Shown one piece after another: positions 18,000-26,884 of a stretch of DNA of 64,000 bases. Origin of the DNA: CAIKMD01 sp963803265 (GTDB taxonomy: Bacteria > Pseudomonadota > Alphaproteobacteria > ATCC43930 > CGMCC-115725); the NCBI GenBank assembly GCA_963803265.1, contig CAWDLZ010000031.1, positions 9,646-73,645 of the forward strand, read 5' to 3'. A program made the position numbers and the translations under genes. Position 1 is the stretch's first letter. Each line of letters begins with the position of its first letter. The notes below the pieces were generated by a model that was given only the letters and a program-made list of their open reading frames with translations, had not been told where the DNA came from and did not search any database.

Positions 18000-19599
18000 A
18001 TGAGCGACGAAGATCCTTCCGGTTCTGATCGCGGGCGGCGGGCCGGTGGGACTCGCGCTGGCGATCGAGCTTGGCATGGCCGGGATCGAATGCGTGGTGC
18101 TGGAACGCCGCGACGGCAGCATCAGCGTGCCGAAGATGAGCGGGCTCTCCATCCGCGGCATGGAGTTCAACCGCCGCTGGGGCATCGCCGAGAAGGTCAA
18201 GCGCACGGGATGGCCGCAAATCCATCCGCAAGATCTGGTCTATTGCACCAGCATGGTCGGCTACGAGCTCGCGCGGCACAAGGTGCCGGCCTATATCGAG
18301 CAGAAGGTTCCCTACACGCCCGAGCCGCGCGCCGCCTGCGCGCAAATCTTCTACGATCCGATCTTGTTCGAGCGCGCCTCTTCGCTGCCCTCGGTGACGA
18401 TCCGGCTGCTCACGAGCCTCGATTCCTTCACCCAGGATTCCGATTGCGTGCGCGCGGTCGCGACCGACCGGAAAACCGGAACGAGCGAGATCATCGCGGC
18501 CAGCTATCTTATCGGATGCGACGGCGCCGACGGCGCCGTGGTCACGGCGCTCGATCCCGGCTACGAGGGACAGGGCGTCGTCGCCAACAGCGTCAACGTC
18601 TATTTCCGCTCGCCCGAGCTGATGAAGATTCACGATAAGGGCTGGGCGCGGTTCTTTCGCTTCACCGATGCCGGCGGCACTTGGGGCGAGATCATCGGCA
18701 TCGACGGCAAGGAATTGTGGCGGCTTTCCGTGCTGAAGGCGGACACCGCCTTCGACGGCGACAAATACATGCGAAGGCTCGCCGGCACCGATGTCCCTTA
18801 CGAGATTCTATCGGTGATGTCGTGGGAGCGGCGCGAGCGCGTGGCCCGAAGCTACGGGCAGGGCCGCGTCTTCATCGCCGGCGACGCCGCGCATCAGAAC
18901 TCGCCGACGGGCGGGCTTGGCCTCCACACCGGCTTGGCCGATGCGGTCGATCTCGGCTGGAAACTCGTTGCAGTGTTCCAGGGTTGGGGCGGCGCCGGGT
19001 TGCTGCGATCCTACGAGGCGGAGCGCAAGCCGATCGCGCTCCATAATGTTCACGCCTCGACCGACGAGTTCGTCCTGCTCGCGGCGCTTCCGGGCGGGCC
19101 CGAGATCGCCGAGGATTCAGCCGAAGGCGCGGCGGTGCGGCGGCGCTGGGCCGAGGCCTATCGCCGCTCGAGCGGCGCGACCAGCCCGATTTTCACCGAG
19201 AATTTGCGGCTCGGCTATTGCTACGAGGGCTCGCCTATCTGCGTTCCCGACGGCTCGCCCGCGATCCCTCTCGAAACCGCCGAGTTCGTTCCCTCGGCGC
19301 GGCCGGGCACGCGCGCGCCGCATGCCTGGATCGGACCGGGACGCTCGACCCTCGATCTCTACGGCGGCGGCTTCACCCTGCTGCGGCTCGGGCGCGACCC
19401 GCCCTCCGGCGATGGGCTGATCGCGGCTGCGGCTGAACGTCGCCTGCCCTTGAAGGTCGTCGATCTCGCCGATCCGAAAATCGCCGCGCTCTATGAGCGT
19501 AGCCTCGTCCTCGTCCGGCCCGACGGACATGTCGCCTGGCGCGCCGACGCGGCGCCGAAGGATTCGTTCTCGGTGATCGACCGCGTGCGCGGCGCCTAG
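18000..19599 (+). CDS. FAD-dependent aromatic monooxygenase (PheA/TfdB type), frameshift in codons 3-5
   Basis: Class A flavoprotein hydroxylase of about 533 residues. The dinucleotide-binding VLIAGGGPVGLALA follows within 15 codons of the start, the DG motif reads GCDGADGAVV, and the second FAD motif reads GDAAHQNSPTGGLGLHTGLAD. The C-terminal thioredoxin-like domain is present. The ATG at 18000 is out of frame with the body by one base; removing one base in GACGAAGA gives MSDKILPVLIAGGG, a normal N-terminus. The only other in-frame start, GTG at 18046, would delete the FAD strand, so it is not used. Confidence 0.87.
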
Positions 19600-19609
19600 C
19601 GCGGCGAGT

Positions 19610-20014
19610 TTACGCCAAATCGATGGCGTGGCGCTTCAGATCGGCGAGGGCGCAGTCGCCGAGCGCTCCTTCGTGCGTCGCGCGCAGCACGACGCGCGGC
19701 GCGTGGCCGGCTTCCAACGCCTCTTGCCACCGCGGTGCGCACAGGCACCAGCGATCGCCGGGCAGGAGGCCGGGAAAGCCGTATTCCGGCATCGGCGTCG
19801 ACAGATCGTTGCCGCGCGACTTCGAGAATTCGAGGAAGTCGGCGGTCGCGACAATGCACACGGTGTGGCTGCCGACATCCTCGGGGCCGGTATCGCAGCA
19901 GCCGTTGCGATAGAATCCGGTCATCGGCTTCAGCGAGCAGTGTTCGAGCCGTTCGCCGAGCACGTTGCGCGAGGGGCGGCGGCCGCGGCCGCCGCTGCCA
20001 GCGTCTAAGGGCAT
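19610..20014 (-). CDS. DUF2237 family protein
   Basis: 134-residue protein of unknown function with the highly conserved DUF2237 sequence: NVLGERLEHCSLKPMTGFYR, GCCDTGPEDVGSHTVC, LEFSKSRGNDLSTP, GLLPGDRWCLCAPRW. Several conserved cysteines (GCC, HTVC, WCLC) suggest metal binding or structural disulfides, but no activity is established for the family. The start at 20014 is preceded by AAAGGAGAAAGCC. It lies upstream of nothing and downstream of the Rieske array on the same strand, 38 bases after the first Rieske start codon's operon end, and may simply be a passenger. Confidence 0.9.
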   Translation of the reverse strand: MPLDAGSGGRGRRPSRNVLGERLEHCSLKPMTGFYRNGCCDTGPEDVGSHTVCIVATADFLEFSKSRGNDLSTPMPEYGFPGLLPGDRWCLCAPRWQEALEAGHAPRVVLRATHEGALGDCALADLKRHAIDLA

Positions 20015-20052
20015 GGCTTTCTCCTTTCGAGCTCTTGCGAATACCGCCGCGC

Positions 20053-21255
20053 CTACGCCGTCATCGCGCTCCACAGCGTAGCGGGGCGCGGCCAGTCGGT
20101 CAGCTTGCCGCCCGTGGCGAAGCTTTGCAGCTCCTGCTTCCACAGCCGGCGCAGCATCGCGATGCCGAGATCGGTCTGGCCCAGCATCTCGTCGTAATCC
20201 CGGTCCGCCATCGGCTCGAGACTGGTCATCACCGTGCAGTCCTGGATGTTCACGAGGTCGCTGCCCCTGATCTCGTTCTGGGCCTTCAACTGCCGGAATT
20301 CGAGCCTGCCCGAGAGGATGTCGGCCGCGAACTCGTTGATGCGGCCGCGGTACGAGCTTTGCTGGCGGATCTTCTCTCGCTCGACGTATTGGCGTTTCTC
20401 CTCGCCCGTCACGGGGACGACCTTGAGGTCGAAGCGGATATGCGATTGGTCGTCGCGCGGAATGCGCCAGCTCTTGGCGAAGAACCCGACCTTCTCGCCG
20501 GGCACGGGCGGCGACACCCATTCATGGGTGTTGGGCATGTGGAAATAGACCGTGTCGTAGAACTCGGCGACGCCGCTCAAGCCGGGCGAATAGGCCTTCA
20601 CCCCGAACGGCGTTTGCTCGACCAGCGTTCGCTCCGGCGTCTTGAAATGGAAATGCCAATGCAGGAACTCGGTATGCGCGATGTCGAGCGCATTCTCGAG
20701 CTGCGCCCAATAATTGCAGTTCCAGATGTTGGTGCCGAGATCGACGAAATATTCCTCGTTCTCGAACTCGGGATAGCGCGGCAACTCCGGCGGCTCGCCG
20801 GCGCCGAAATAGCCGAAGATCATGCCGAGATATTCCCGCGTCGGGTAGGATTTGATGCTGACCTTGTCGCAGAACGGGCGCGGCTCGGCGGGCTGGCGCA
20901 CGCAGCGCCCGTCGCCGTCATAGGCCCAGCCGTGATAGGCGCATTTGATGGCGTTGCCCTCGACCCAGCCGATCGACAGCTTGGCGCCGCGATGCGCGCA
21001 TCGTCCGGCCACGACCCGCGCCGCACCGTCCTCGCCGCGATAGAGCGTCAAATCCTCGCCCATGATCCGGATCGGCTTGGCCTGCCCGCGCGCGAGGTCG
21101 GCTCCGCGATAGACGGGATGCCAGAAGGCGCGCAGATATTTGCCGGCGATGGTATCCGCGCCGGTGCGGCAGAAATCGACGACGCCCAGCTCGCGCTCGC
21201 CGTTGGCGCCTTTGCCTATCGCGCGCGCCCGCGCCGGCTTCGTCTTCGCGGCCAT
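20053..21255 (-). CDS. Rieske non-heme iron oxygenase, array copy 1
   Basis: 400-residue oxygenase large subunit, last of three tandem paralogues in transcription order. Rieske ligands CAHRG and CAYHGW; mononuclear iron site LDIAHTEFLHWHF (D-x2-H-x4-H). It shares long blocks with copies 2 and 3: QPAEPRPFCDKVSI, YPTREYLG, PNTHEW, SWRIPRDD, IQDCTVMTSL, LRRLWKQELQ. It is the most diverged in the central substrate pocket region (VDLGTNIWNCNYWAQ), suggesting a different substrate. The start at 21255 has AAAGGACGAGAGG upstream. The gap to copy 2 is 23 bases, so co-transcription is likely. Confidence 0.93.
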   Translation of the reverse strand: MAAKTKPARARAIGKGANGERELGVVDFCRTGADTIAGKYLRAFWHPVYRGADLARGQAKPIRIMGEDLTLYRGEDGAARVVAGRCAHRGAKLSIGWVEGNAIKCAYHGWAYDGDGRCVRQPAEPRPFCDKVSIKSYPTREYLGMIFGYFGAGEPPELPRYPEFENEEYFVDLGTNIWNCNYWAQLENALDIAHTEFLHWHFHFKTPERTLVEQTPFGVKAYSPGLSGVAEFYDTVYFHMPNTHEWVSPPVPGEKVGFFAKSWRIPRDDQSHIRFDLKVVPVTGEEKRQYVEREKIRQQSSYRGRINEFAADILSGRLEFRQLKAQNEIRGSDLVNIQDCTVMTSLEPMADRDYDEMLGQTDLGIAMLRRLWKQELQSFATGGKLTDWPRPATLWSAMTA

Positions 21256-21278
21256 CCTCTCGTCCTTTCGATCCGGCC

Positions 21279-22431
21279 TCACGCCGACATCTCGCCCCAG
21301 AGCATGTCGGGGCGCTTCCACTCTCGCGTCTTCAACCCGGCGGCAAAAGCCTGAAGCTCCTGCTTCCACAGCCGGCGCAGCAGGGCAATCGCCAGATCGG
21401 TCTGGCCGAGCATCTCCTTGTGCTCGCGGCTCGCCATCGGCCCCAAACTCGTCATCACCGTGCAGTCCTGGATCTGGACGAGCTGGCCGCCGGCGAGCTC
21501 GGGCTTCATCTTCACCGTGGCGAAATCGAGCTCGCCCTCGAGGATCGAGCGCGCGATGCCGGGGACGCCCCGGGCCGATAGCGTGAGCCCGCGCGCCTCG
21601 GAACGCTCGAGGAAGTCCTCGGCGTCCTTGCCCTCGAGCGGATAGACCCGGAGGTCGAATCGGATATGGGATTCGTCGTCCCGCGGAATGCGCCAACTGC
21701 GCGCGTAATTGCCGACCTTCTCGCCGTTCAGCGGCGGCGCCGCCCATTCATGCGTGTTGGGCATGGCGAAATACATCGTGTCGTAGGCGGCTTTCTGGCC
21801 GCTCAATCCCGGCACGTCCACCTTCACCCCGTATTCGGTCTCTTCGACGTTGACCCTGGGCGGCGTCTTGAAATGGAAATGCCAGTGCAGGAACTCGGTA
21901 TGCGCGTAATCGAGCGAATTCTCGAGCTGCGCCCAGTAATTGGCCGGCCAGGTTCCGGTGGTGAGCAGCTTCACATGCGCGCCGCGCTCGTATTCGGGAA
22001 AGCGCTCGAATTCCGGCGGCTCGCCCTCGCCGAGATAGGCGAAGATGAGGCCGAGATATTCGCGGGTCGGATAGGCGCGGATCGACACCTTGTCGCAGAA
22101 CGGACGCGGCTCGGCGGGCTGGCCGACGCATTGGCCGCCCGGGCCATAGCTCCAGCCGTGATAGGCGCATTTGATGGCGTCGCCTTCGACCCAGCCGACC
22201 GAGAGCTTGGCGCCGCGATGCGCGCAGCGCGGCTCGACCAGATGGGCGGCGCCGCTCTTTCCGCGATAGAGCGCGAAATCCTCGCTCATGATCCGCACCG
22301 GCTTCGCCTTGCCGACGGGCAAGTCCTCGCCGCGATAGACCGGCTGCCAGAACGAGCGCAGATACCGCCCCGCGATCGTGCCGGGTCCGGTGCGCAGGAA
22401 ATCGCGGAACGAGATTTCGATCGTCGCTCAC
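21279..22431 (-). CDS. Rieske non-heme iron oxygenase, array copy 2 (frameshift at N-terminus)
   Basis: About 384-residue paralogue of copies 1 and 3. Rieske ligands CAHRG and CAYHGW; iron site LDYAHTEFLHWHF. The body frame is open upstream to a TGA and reads ATIEISFRDFLRTGPGT, homologous to residues about 20-37 of copy 3, but has no start codon. A GTG at 22431 (GTGAGCGACG) is one base out of frame. Deleting one base near 22420 gives MSDIEISFRDFLRTG. The TTG at 22322 would cut off the conserved N-terminal block. The gap to copy 3 is 13 bases. Confidence 0.88.
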
Positions 22432-22444
22432 CGTGGGCGCCCCC

Positions 22445-23659
22445 TTATGCCGCCCCGTTCGTCGGCGCCAGGGCCTCCCACAGCGAGGCCGGGCGCTTCC
22501 AATCGCGCAGCTTCTCGCCGGCGGCGAAAGCCTGAAGCTCCTGCTTCCACAGCCGGCGCAAATGCGCGATGGCGAGATCGGTCTGACCGAGCATCTCCTT
22601 GTGCTCGCGGGTCGTCATCGGGCCCAGACTCGCCATGACGGTGCAGTCCTGGATCGTCGTGAGGTAGCCGCCGCCCAGCGAGGCGTCGTCCTTGAACGCC
22701 TGGAAATCCATCTCGCCGTCGATGATCTTTTGCGCGAGCTTGCCGACGTAGCCGCTTTCCTTTTGGCCGATCCGCGCCGCAACCCGCTTGACGAACCCTT
22801 CGTTGTTCTTGTCCTCGAACGGATAGATGCGGAGATCGAAGCGGATATGGGATTCGTCGTCGCGCGGGATGCGCCAGCTGCGCGCGAAATTTCCCATGGT
22901 CGAGTCCTTGCCCGGCGGGCCGGCCCATTCATGCGTGTTCGGCATCACGAAATACATCGTGTCGTAATGGATCGCCGTGTCGCTCAAGCCGGGGACGCAG
23001 ACCCTGACGCCGTACGCGGTCTCGTCAACCTCGATCTTCTTCGGCGTTTTGAAGTTGAAATGCCAATGGAGAAATTCGGTATGAGCGTAGTCGATGGAAT
23101 TTTCGAGCTGCGTCCAGTAATTCGCCGGCCAGGTATCGACCGTCAGCACGGTCAGATATTTGTCGTTCTCGAATTCGGGCGAGCGCGGGAAGGGCGGGGG
23201 CTCGCCTTCGCCGAGATAGGCGAAGATGAGGCCGAGATATTCGCGGGTCGGGTAGGTCCGCACCTTGACCTGATCGCAGAACGGACGGGGCTCCGCCGGC
23301 TGGCTCACGCACTGGCCGGTGGCGTCATAGCTCCAGCCGTGATAGGCGCATTTGATCGTGTCGCCCTCGACCCAGCCGATCGACAGCTTGGCACCGCGAT
23401 GCGCGCAGCGCGCCTCGACGAGCGTGGCCTTGCCGCTTTGGCCGCGGTAGAGCGCGAAATCCTCGCTCATGATGCGGACCGGCTTCGCCTTGCCCACGGG
23501 GACGTCCACGCCGCGATAGATCGGCTGCCAGAACGACCGCAAATAGCGCCCGCCGATCGTGTCCGGTCCAGTCCGCAGAAAATCGCGGAAGCCGATCTCG
23601 GTCTCCGCGCCCGGCCGGTTATGTCCGACCGACGGCGGCTGCGCTTCTGTCTGGGCCAT
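22445..23659 (-). CDS. Rieske non-heme iron oxygenase, array copy 3
   Basis: 404-residue intact member and first gene of the tandem array in transcription order. It has Rieske ligands CAHRG and CAYHGW (residues about 85-110), iron site IDYAHTEFLHWHF, and the shared RYLRSFWQPIYRG N-terminal block. It is most similar to copy 2, including PVGKAKPVRIMSEDFALYRG almost unchanged, indicating that this pair is the more recent duplication. The start at 23659 carries GAAAGGACACGAGAC upstream. An alpha/beta hydrolase gene lies 30 bases upstream on the same strand, so the operon probably begins at the divergent promoter near 24.55 kb. Confidence 0.94.
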   Translation of the reverse strand: MAQTEAQPPSVGHNRPGAETEIGFRDFLRTGPDTIGGRYLRSFWQPIYRGVDVPVGKAKPVRIMSEDFALYRGQSGKATLVEARCAHRGAKLSIGWVEGDTIKCAYHGWSYDATGQCVSQPAEPRPFCDQVKVRTYPTREYLGLIFAYLGEGEPPPFPRSPEFENDKYLTVLTVDTWPANYWTQLENSIDYAHTEFLHWHFNFKTPKKIEVDETAYGVRVCVPGLSDTAIHYDTMYFVMPNTHEWAGPPGKDSTMGNFARSWRIPRDDESHIRFDLRIYPFEDKNNEGFVKRVAARIGQKESGYVGKLAQKIIDGEMDFQAFKDDASLGGGYLTTIQDCTVMASLGPMTTREHKEMLGQTDLAIAHLRRLWKQELQAFAAGEKLRDWKRPASLWEALAPTNGAA

Positions 23660-23689
23660 GTCTCGTGTCCTTTCGTGCGACCATCCATT

Positions 23690-24505
23690 CTAGAAGTCGG
23701 CAGCGAGGAAGTCCGCAACCAATCGATGGCTGCGGGCGGGCTGATCGCGCTGCGGCCAGTGCCCGCAATCCTGCAGAAGGTGAAGCTCGGCGCGCGGCAT
23801 CTCGCCCAAGAGCAGCAAGGCGCGCTCCGGCGTCGAGGCCGGGTCGTCAGTGCCCCAGAGCAAGAGGCTCGGGATTTCGAGCCGCTTCAGATCGCCGTGG
23901 ATCGGCTTGGGCCGGGGCGCGAGCCGGCGTTGCCGCTCGGCTTCCTCGTTCTTGCCGCTGCTCGCCTCGTAAAACTGGCGCACCAGCTCGTCGGTCACGC
24001 GATCGCCGTTGACGAGGACGAGCGAGAGGAGCTCGCGCGCATTCTCGATGCTCGGCGTGTAGCGATGGATGAACGAGCCCACGGTCGGCCGGTTCGCAAC
24101 GGGCGGGGGCGAGGCTGCCGGCGGCGGCAGCAGGCTGCTCGGCATGATGACGAGGCGATCGACGCGGGGATCCTCGAGCGCGATCTGCGCGCCGATATAG
24201 GTTCCCATCGAGCAGCCCCAGATCGCATAACGCCGGGGCGCGACGAAATCGACGAAGGATTTGGCATGGGCGATGCGCGCCTCGATCGCGAAATCCTTCG
24301 GGTTGTCGGTTAGCCCGAAGCCGGCGAGGTCCGGCGCGTAGACGGCATAGCCGGCGCGCGCGAAGAAATCGATGCTGTCGCCGAATTCGACCTCGGCGGT
24401 CGAGCCCGGCAGTTGTCCATGCAGCATGATCAGCGTCGGACCGGTGCCGGCGTGCAGATAATGGGTCTTCAGCCCGCCGACGGTGACAAAGGATTGGGCT
24501 GCCAT
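23690..24505 (-). CDS. Alpha/beta hydrolase (meta-cleavage-hydrolase-like)
   Basis: 271-residue hydrolase. Oxyanion motif IMLHGQLPGS, strand APDLAGFGLTD, elbow AIWGCSMGTYIG (Ser in GCSMG), acid in LLLWGTDDPAS, catalytic His in LLQDCGHWPQRDQP. The CGHWPQ ending is typical of C-C bond hydrolases of aromatic meta-cleavage pathways. The start ATG at 24505 has GGAGGAAG nine bases upstream; the frame's upstream extension to 24760 crosses the divergent promoter region. As first gene before the Rieske array it fits a pathway of ring oxygenation and cleavage (inference). Confidence 0.9.
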   Translation of the reverse strand: MAAQSFVTVGGLKTHYLHAGTGPTLIMLHGQLPGSTAEVEFGDSIDFFARAGYAVYAPDLAGFGLTDNPKDFAIEARIAHAKSFVDFVAPRRYAIWGCSMGTYIGAQIALEDPRVDRLVIMPSSLLPPPAASPPPVANRPTVGSFIHRYTPSIENARELLSLVLVNGDRVTDELVRQFYEASSGKNEEAERQRRLAPRPKPIHGDLKRLEIPSLLLWGTDDPASTPERALLLLGEMPRAELHLLQDCGHWPQRDQPARSHRLVADFLAADF

Positions 24506-24547
24506 CGAAGATTCTTCCTCCCCCGTGCCGACCGAGATTATACTCCA

Positions 24548-24563
24548 TGTTGTCAAGACAACA
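24548..24563. promoter_or_regulatory. Perfect 7-2-7 palindrome, candidate operator
   Basis: TGTTGTC-AA-GACAACA lies between two divergent genes (hydrolase start at 24505, solute-binding protein start at 24582). The TTGTC...GACAA core resembles sites of GntR/FCD-family repressors. It would control both the hydrolase-Rieske operon and the binding-protein genes. No regulator gene is adjacent. Confidence 0.55.
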
Positions 24564-24581
24564 ATGAGCAAGGGAGGGATC

Positions 24582-25718
24582 ATGTGGATGGCCGAGAGAG
24601 CTCGCCCGGGGCTTAAGGCGGCGCGCAAAATCGGCGCGGCGCTGCTCTTCGTCGCCGCTTTCGCCGGCTCCGCCGCGGCACAGGACTGGCAAGCGGAATG
24701 GGCGAAGACCGTCGCCCAAGGCGAGGCCGAGGGCGCGGTCGTCATCCAGTCGCAACCCAACCAGGCGTTTCGCGACTTTGTCTTGCGCGAGTTCCCGAAG
24801 GCCTATCCCAAGATCGCGCTCCAGCTCTCGGTCATCCCCGAGGAGGAATTCATCGCCCGCATCCGCACCGAGCGGCAGGCGGACAAGTATCTTTGGGACA
24901 TCGCGGTATCGGGCGCGAGCACGGGCTATACCCTCGACAAAGAGGGGATCGTCGATCCGCTGGCGCCGGAGCTCATCCTGCCCGAGGTCAACAACGCGCA
25001 AATCTGGGGCGGCTGGGACGAGTCCTATGTCGACACGCCCAAGAAATACGTGTTCGCGATGTCGAAATATATCGCCGGCCCATGGTACGACGCGCTTCGC
25101 ATACCGCCGGAAAAAGTCGCGCAGCTTGGCCTAAGGACGCTGCTCGACCCCGCCTACGAGGGCAAGATCGCCTGGAACGATCCGGCCGTTGTCGGATCGG
25201 GGCGTTCCTACGGGCTGTTGTTGCGCGCGAAGCTCGGCGATGACGCGCTGAAGAAGATCGTCGTCAACCAAAAGCCCCAATTGGTCGCTCAGCAATTCCA
25301 GGTCGTCGAGGCGATGGCCCGCGGCACTGCCTGGATCGGCATCGGCCCGCCGGTGCGGTCCTTGATCGCGCCCTACGCGCAGGCCGGCATCAAGACCGAC
25401 ATTCGCTCCTTCGGCACTTCGCCCGACGTCAATCTCGAGGGCATTGGCGGCTCGGCGATCTATGTCTTCAACCGCGCGCCGCATCCCAATGCGCGGCGCG
25501 TGTTCCTCAACTGGCTCTTAGGCAAGGACGTGCAGTACGCTCTCGCCAAGGCGCTCGACCAGGATTCGCGCCGCGAGGACATCCCATCGACCGCCGAACC
25601 CAATTCGGTGCCGATCAAGGGGGCGAAGTATATCGCGCCGCAACGCGAGGAAATGCTCGGCCCGCTCGCCGACAGCGTGAAATTCATCGCCAGCGTCCGT
25701 AAAGCGGCGGGGCTATGA
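24582..25718 (+). CDS. ABC transporter solute-binding protein, family 1 (copy A)
   Basis: 378-residue periplasmic binding protein with an N-terminal signal peptide (hydrophobic IGAALLFVAAFAGSAAAQ, cleavage after AxA). The mature part begins DWQAEWAKTVAQGEAEGAVV and has the Fe3+/spermidine-type fold: RIRTERQADKYLWDI, AMSKYIAGPWYDAL. Three starts are possible (24564, 24582, 24588); 24582 or 24588 is preferred because AGGGAGGG lies just upstream of them, whereas 24564 overlaps the palindromic operator. It is a close paralogue of the next gene, 19 bases downstream. Confidence 0.9.
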   Translation: MWMAERARPGLKAARKIGAALLFVAAFAGSAAAQDWQAEWAKTVAQGEAEGAVVIQSQPNQAFRDFVLREFPKAYPKIALQLSVIPEEEFIARIRTERQADKYLWDIAVSGASTGYTLDKEGIVDPLAPELILPEVNNAQIWGGWDESYVDTPKKYVFAMSKYIAGPWYDALRIPPEKVAQLGLRTLLDPAYEGKIAWNDPAVVGSGRSYGLLLRAKLGDDALKKIVVNQKPQLVAQQFQVVEAMARGTAWIGIGPPVRSLIAPYAQAGIKTDIRSFGTSPDVNLEGIGGSAIYVFNRAPHPNARRVFLNWLLGKDVQYALAKALDQDSRREDIPSTAEPNSVPIKGAKYIAPQREEMLGPLADSVKFIASVRKAAGL

Positions 25719-25737
25719 CGACAGGGGAAGGAATGAA

Positions 25738-26865
25738 ATGACGGTGAAATCGAATAGCGGCCTTCGCCTGGCCGTGCGCGTCGTTGCCGTGTTGGCATTG
25801 CTGTCGGCAACGATGGGCCCTGCCTTGGCGCAGGATTGGCATACGGAATTCGCCCGCATCGTCGATGCCGCCAACCAGGAAGGCGCGCTCGTCCTCAATT
25901 CGCAGCCCAACCAGGCGGCGCGCGATTTCCTGCTGCGCGAATTCCCTAAGGCCTATCCGAAGATCACGCTGTCGCTCTCCGTGATCAATACACCCGAATT
26001 CGTCCAGCGCATCCGCACGGAGCGCCAGACCGGGAAATATCTCTGGGACGTGGCGCTGGCCGGGCCGCCCACGGAATTCATCCTGGCGCATGACGGTATC
26101 CTCGATCCGGTCCTGCCCGAATTCGTCGATCCCGAGATCAAGAATCCTGATACCTGGGGTGGCTGGGACCAGGCCTTCGAGGACATCGCTGGCCAATACG
26201 TCTTCGCGATGTCGAAATATATCGCCGGGCCGTGGTACGACGCGCTGCATATCTCGCCCGAAAAGGTCGCGCAGTTGGGGATGAAGACCCTGCTCGACCC
26301 CTCGCTCAAGGGCAAGATCGTCTGGCACGATCCGGTCCAGCCCGGATCGGGCACGTCCTACGCGCATCTCGTGCGCGTCAAGCTCGGCGACGGCGGCTTG
26401 AAGCAGCTCATCGTCAACCAAAAGATCGTGTTCGTCGAAGAGCAGTTCCAGGTGGTCGAGGCGATGGCGCGCGGCACGGCCTGGATCGGGATGGGCCCGC
26501 CGGTGCGCTCCCTGATCGCGCCCTATGCCCAGGCCGGCATCAAGACCGACATCCGCGCCTTCGGCACTTCGCCGGATGTCGCGCTCGAAGGGATCGGCGG
26601 ATCGGCCCTCTTTCTCTTCAAGAACCGCCCGCATCCCAACGCCACGCGGGTCTTTATCAACTGGCTCCTCAGCAAGCCGGTCCAGCACGACCTGGCCGTG
26701 GCGCTCGATCAGGATTCGCGCCGCCAGGACCTGCCCTCGATCGCCCAGCCCGATTCGATCCCGATAAAGGGCGCGAAATACGTCCAGCCGCAACGCGAGG
26801 ACCAGCAGGCGGCGGTGCAGGAAACCGTGAAGCTCGTCGGCGAGGACCGCAAGCTCGCGCAGTGA
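25738..26865 (+). CDS. ABC transporter solute-binding protein, family 1 (copy B)
   Basis: 375-residue paralogue of copy A with signal peptide (VVAVLALLSATMGPALAQ). It shares with copy A FAMSKYIAGPWYDAL, QFQVVEAMARGTAWIG and RSLIAPYAQAGIKTDIR, and the C-terminal ALDQDSRRxDxPS; sequence differs mainly in the first lobe and around INTPEFVQ versus IPEEEFIA. GGGGAAGGAATGAA precedes the ATG. The tandem pair presumably feeds the convergent two-domain permease 19 bases away. Two binding proteins sharing one permease would broaden the substrate range (inference). Confidence 0.92.
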   Translation: MTVKSNSGLRLAVRVVAVLALLSATMGPALAQDWHTEFARIVDAANQEGALVLNSQPNQAARDFLLREFPKAYPKITLSLSVINTPEFVQRIRTERQTGKYLWDVALAGPPTEFILAHDGILDPVLPEFVDPEIKNPDTWGGWDQAFEDIAGQYVFAMSKYIAGPWYDALHISPEKVAQLGMKTLLDPSLKGKIVWHDPVQPGSGTSYAHLVRVKLGDGGLKQLIVNQKIVFVEEQFQVVEAMARGTAWIGMGPPVRSLIAPYAQAGIKTDIRAFGTSPDVALEGIGGSALFLFKNRPHPNATRVFINWLLSKPVQHDLAVALDQDSRRQDLPSIAQPDSIPIKGAKYVQPQREDQQAAVQETVKLVGEDRKLAQ

Positions 26866-26884
26866 CGCCCATTTAGCCGGAGCG

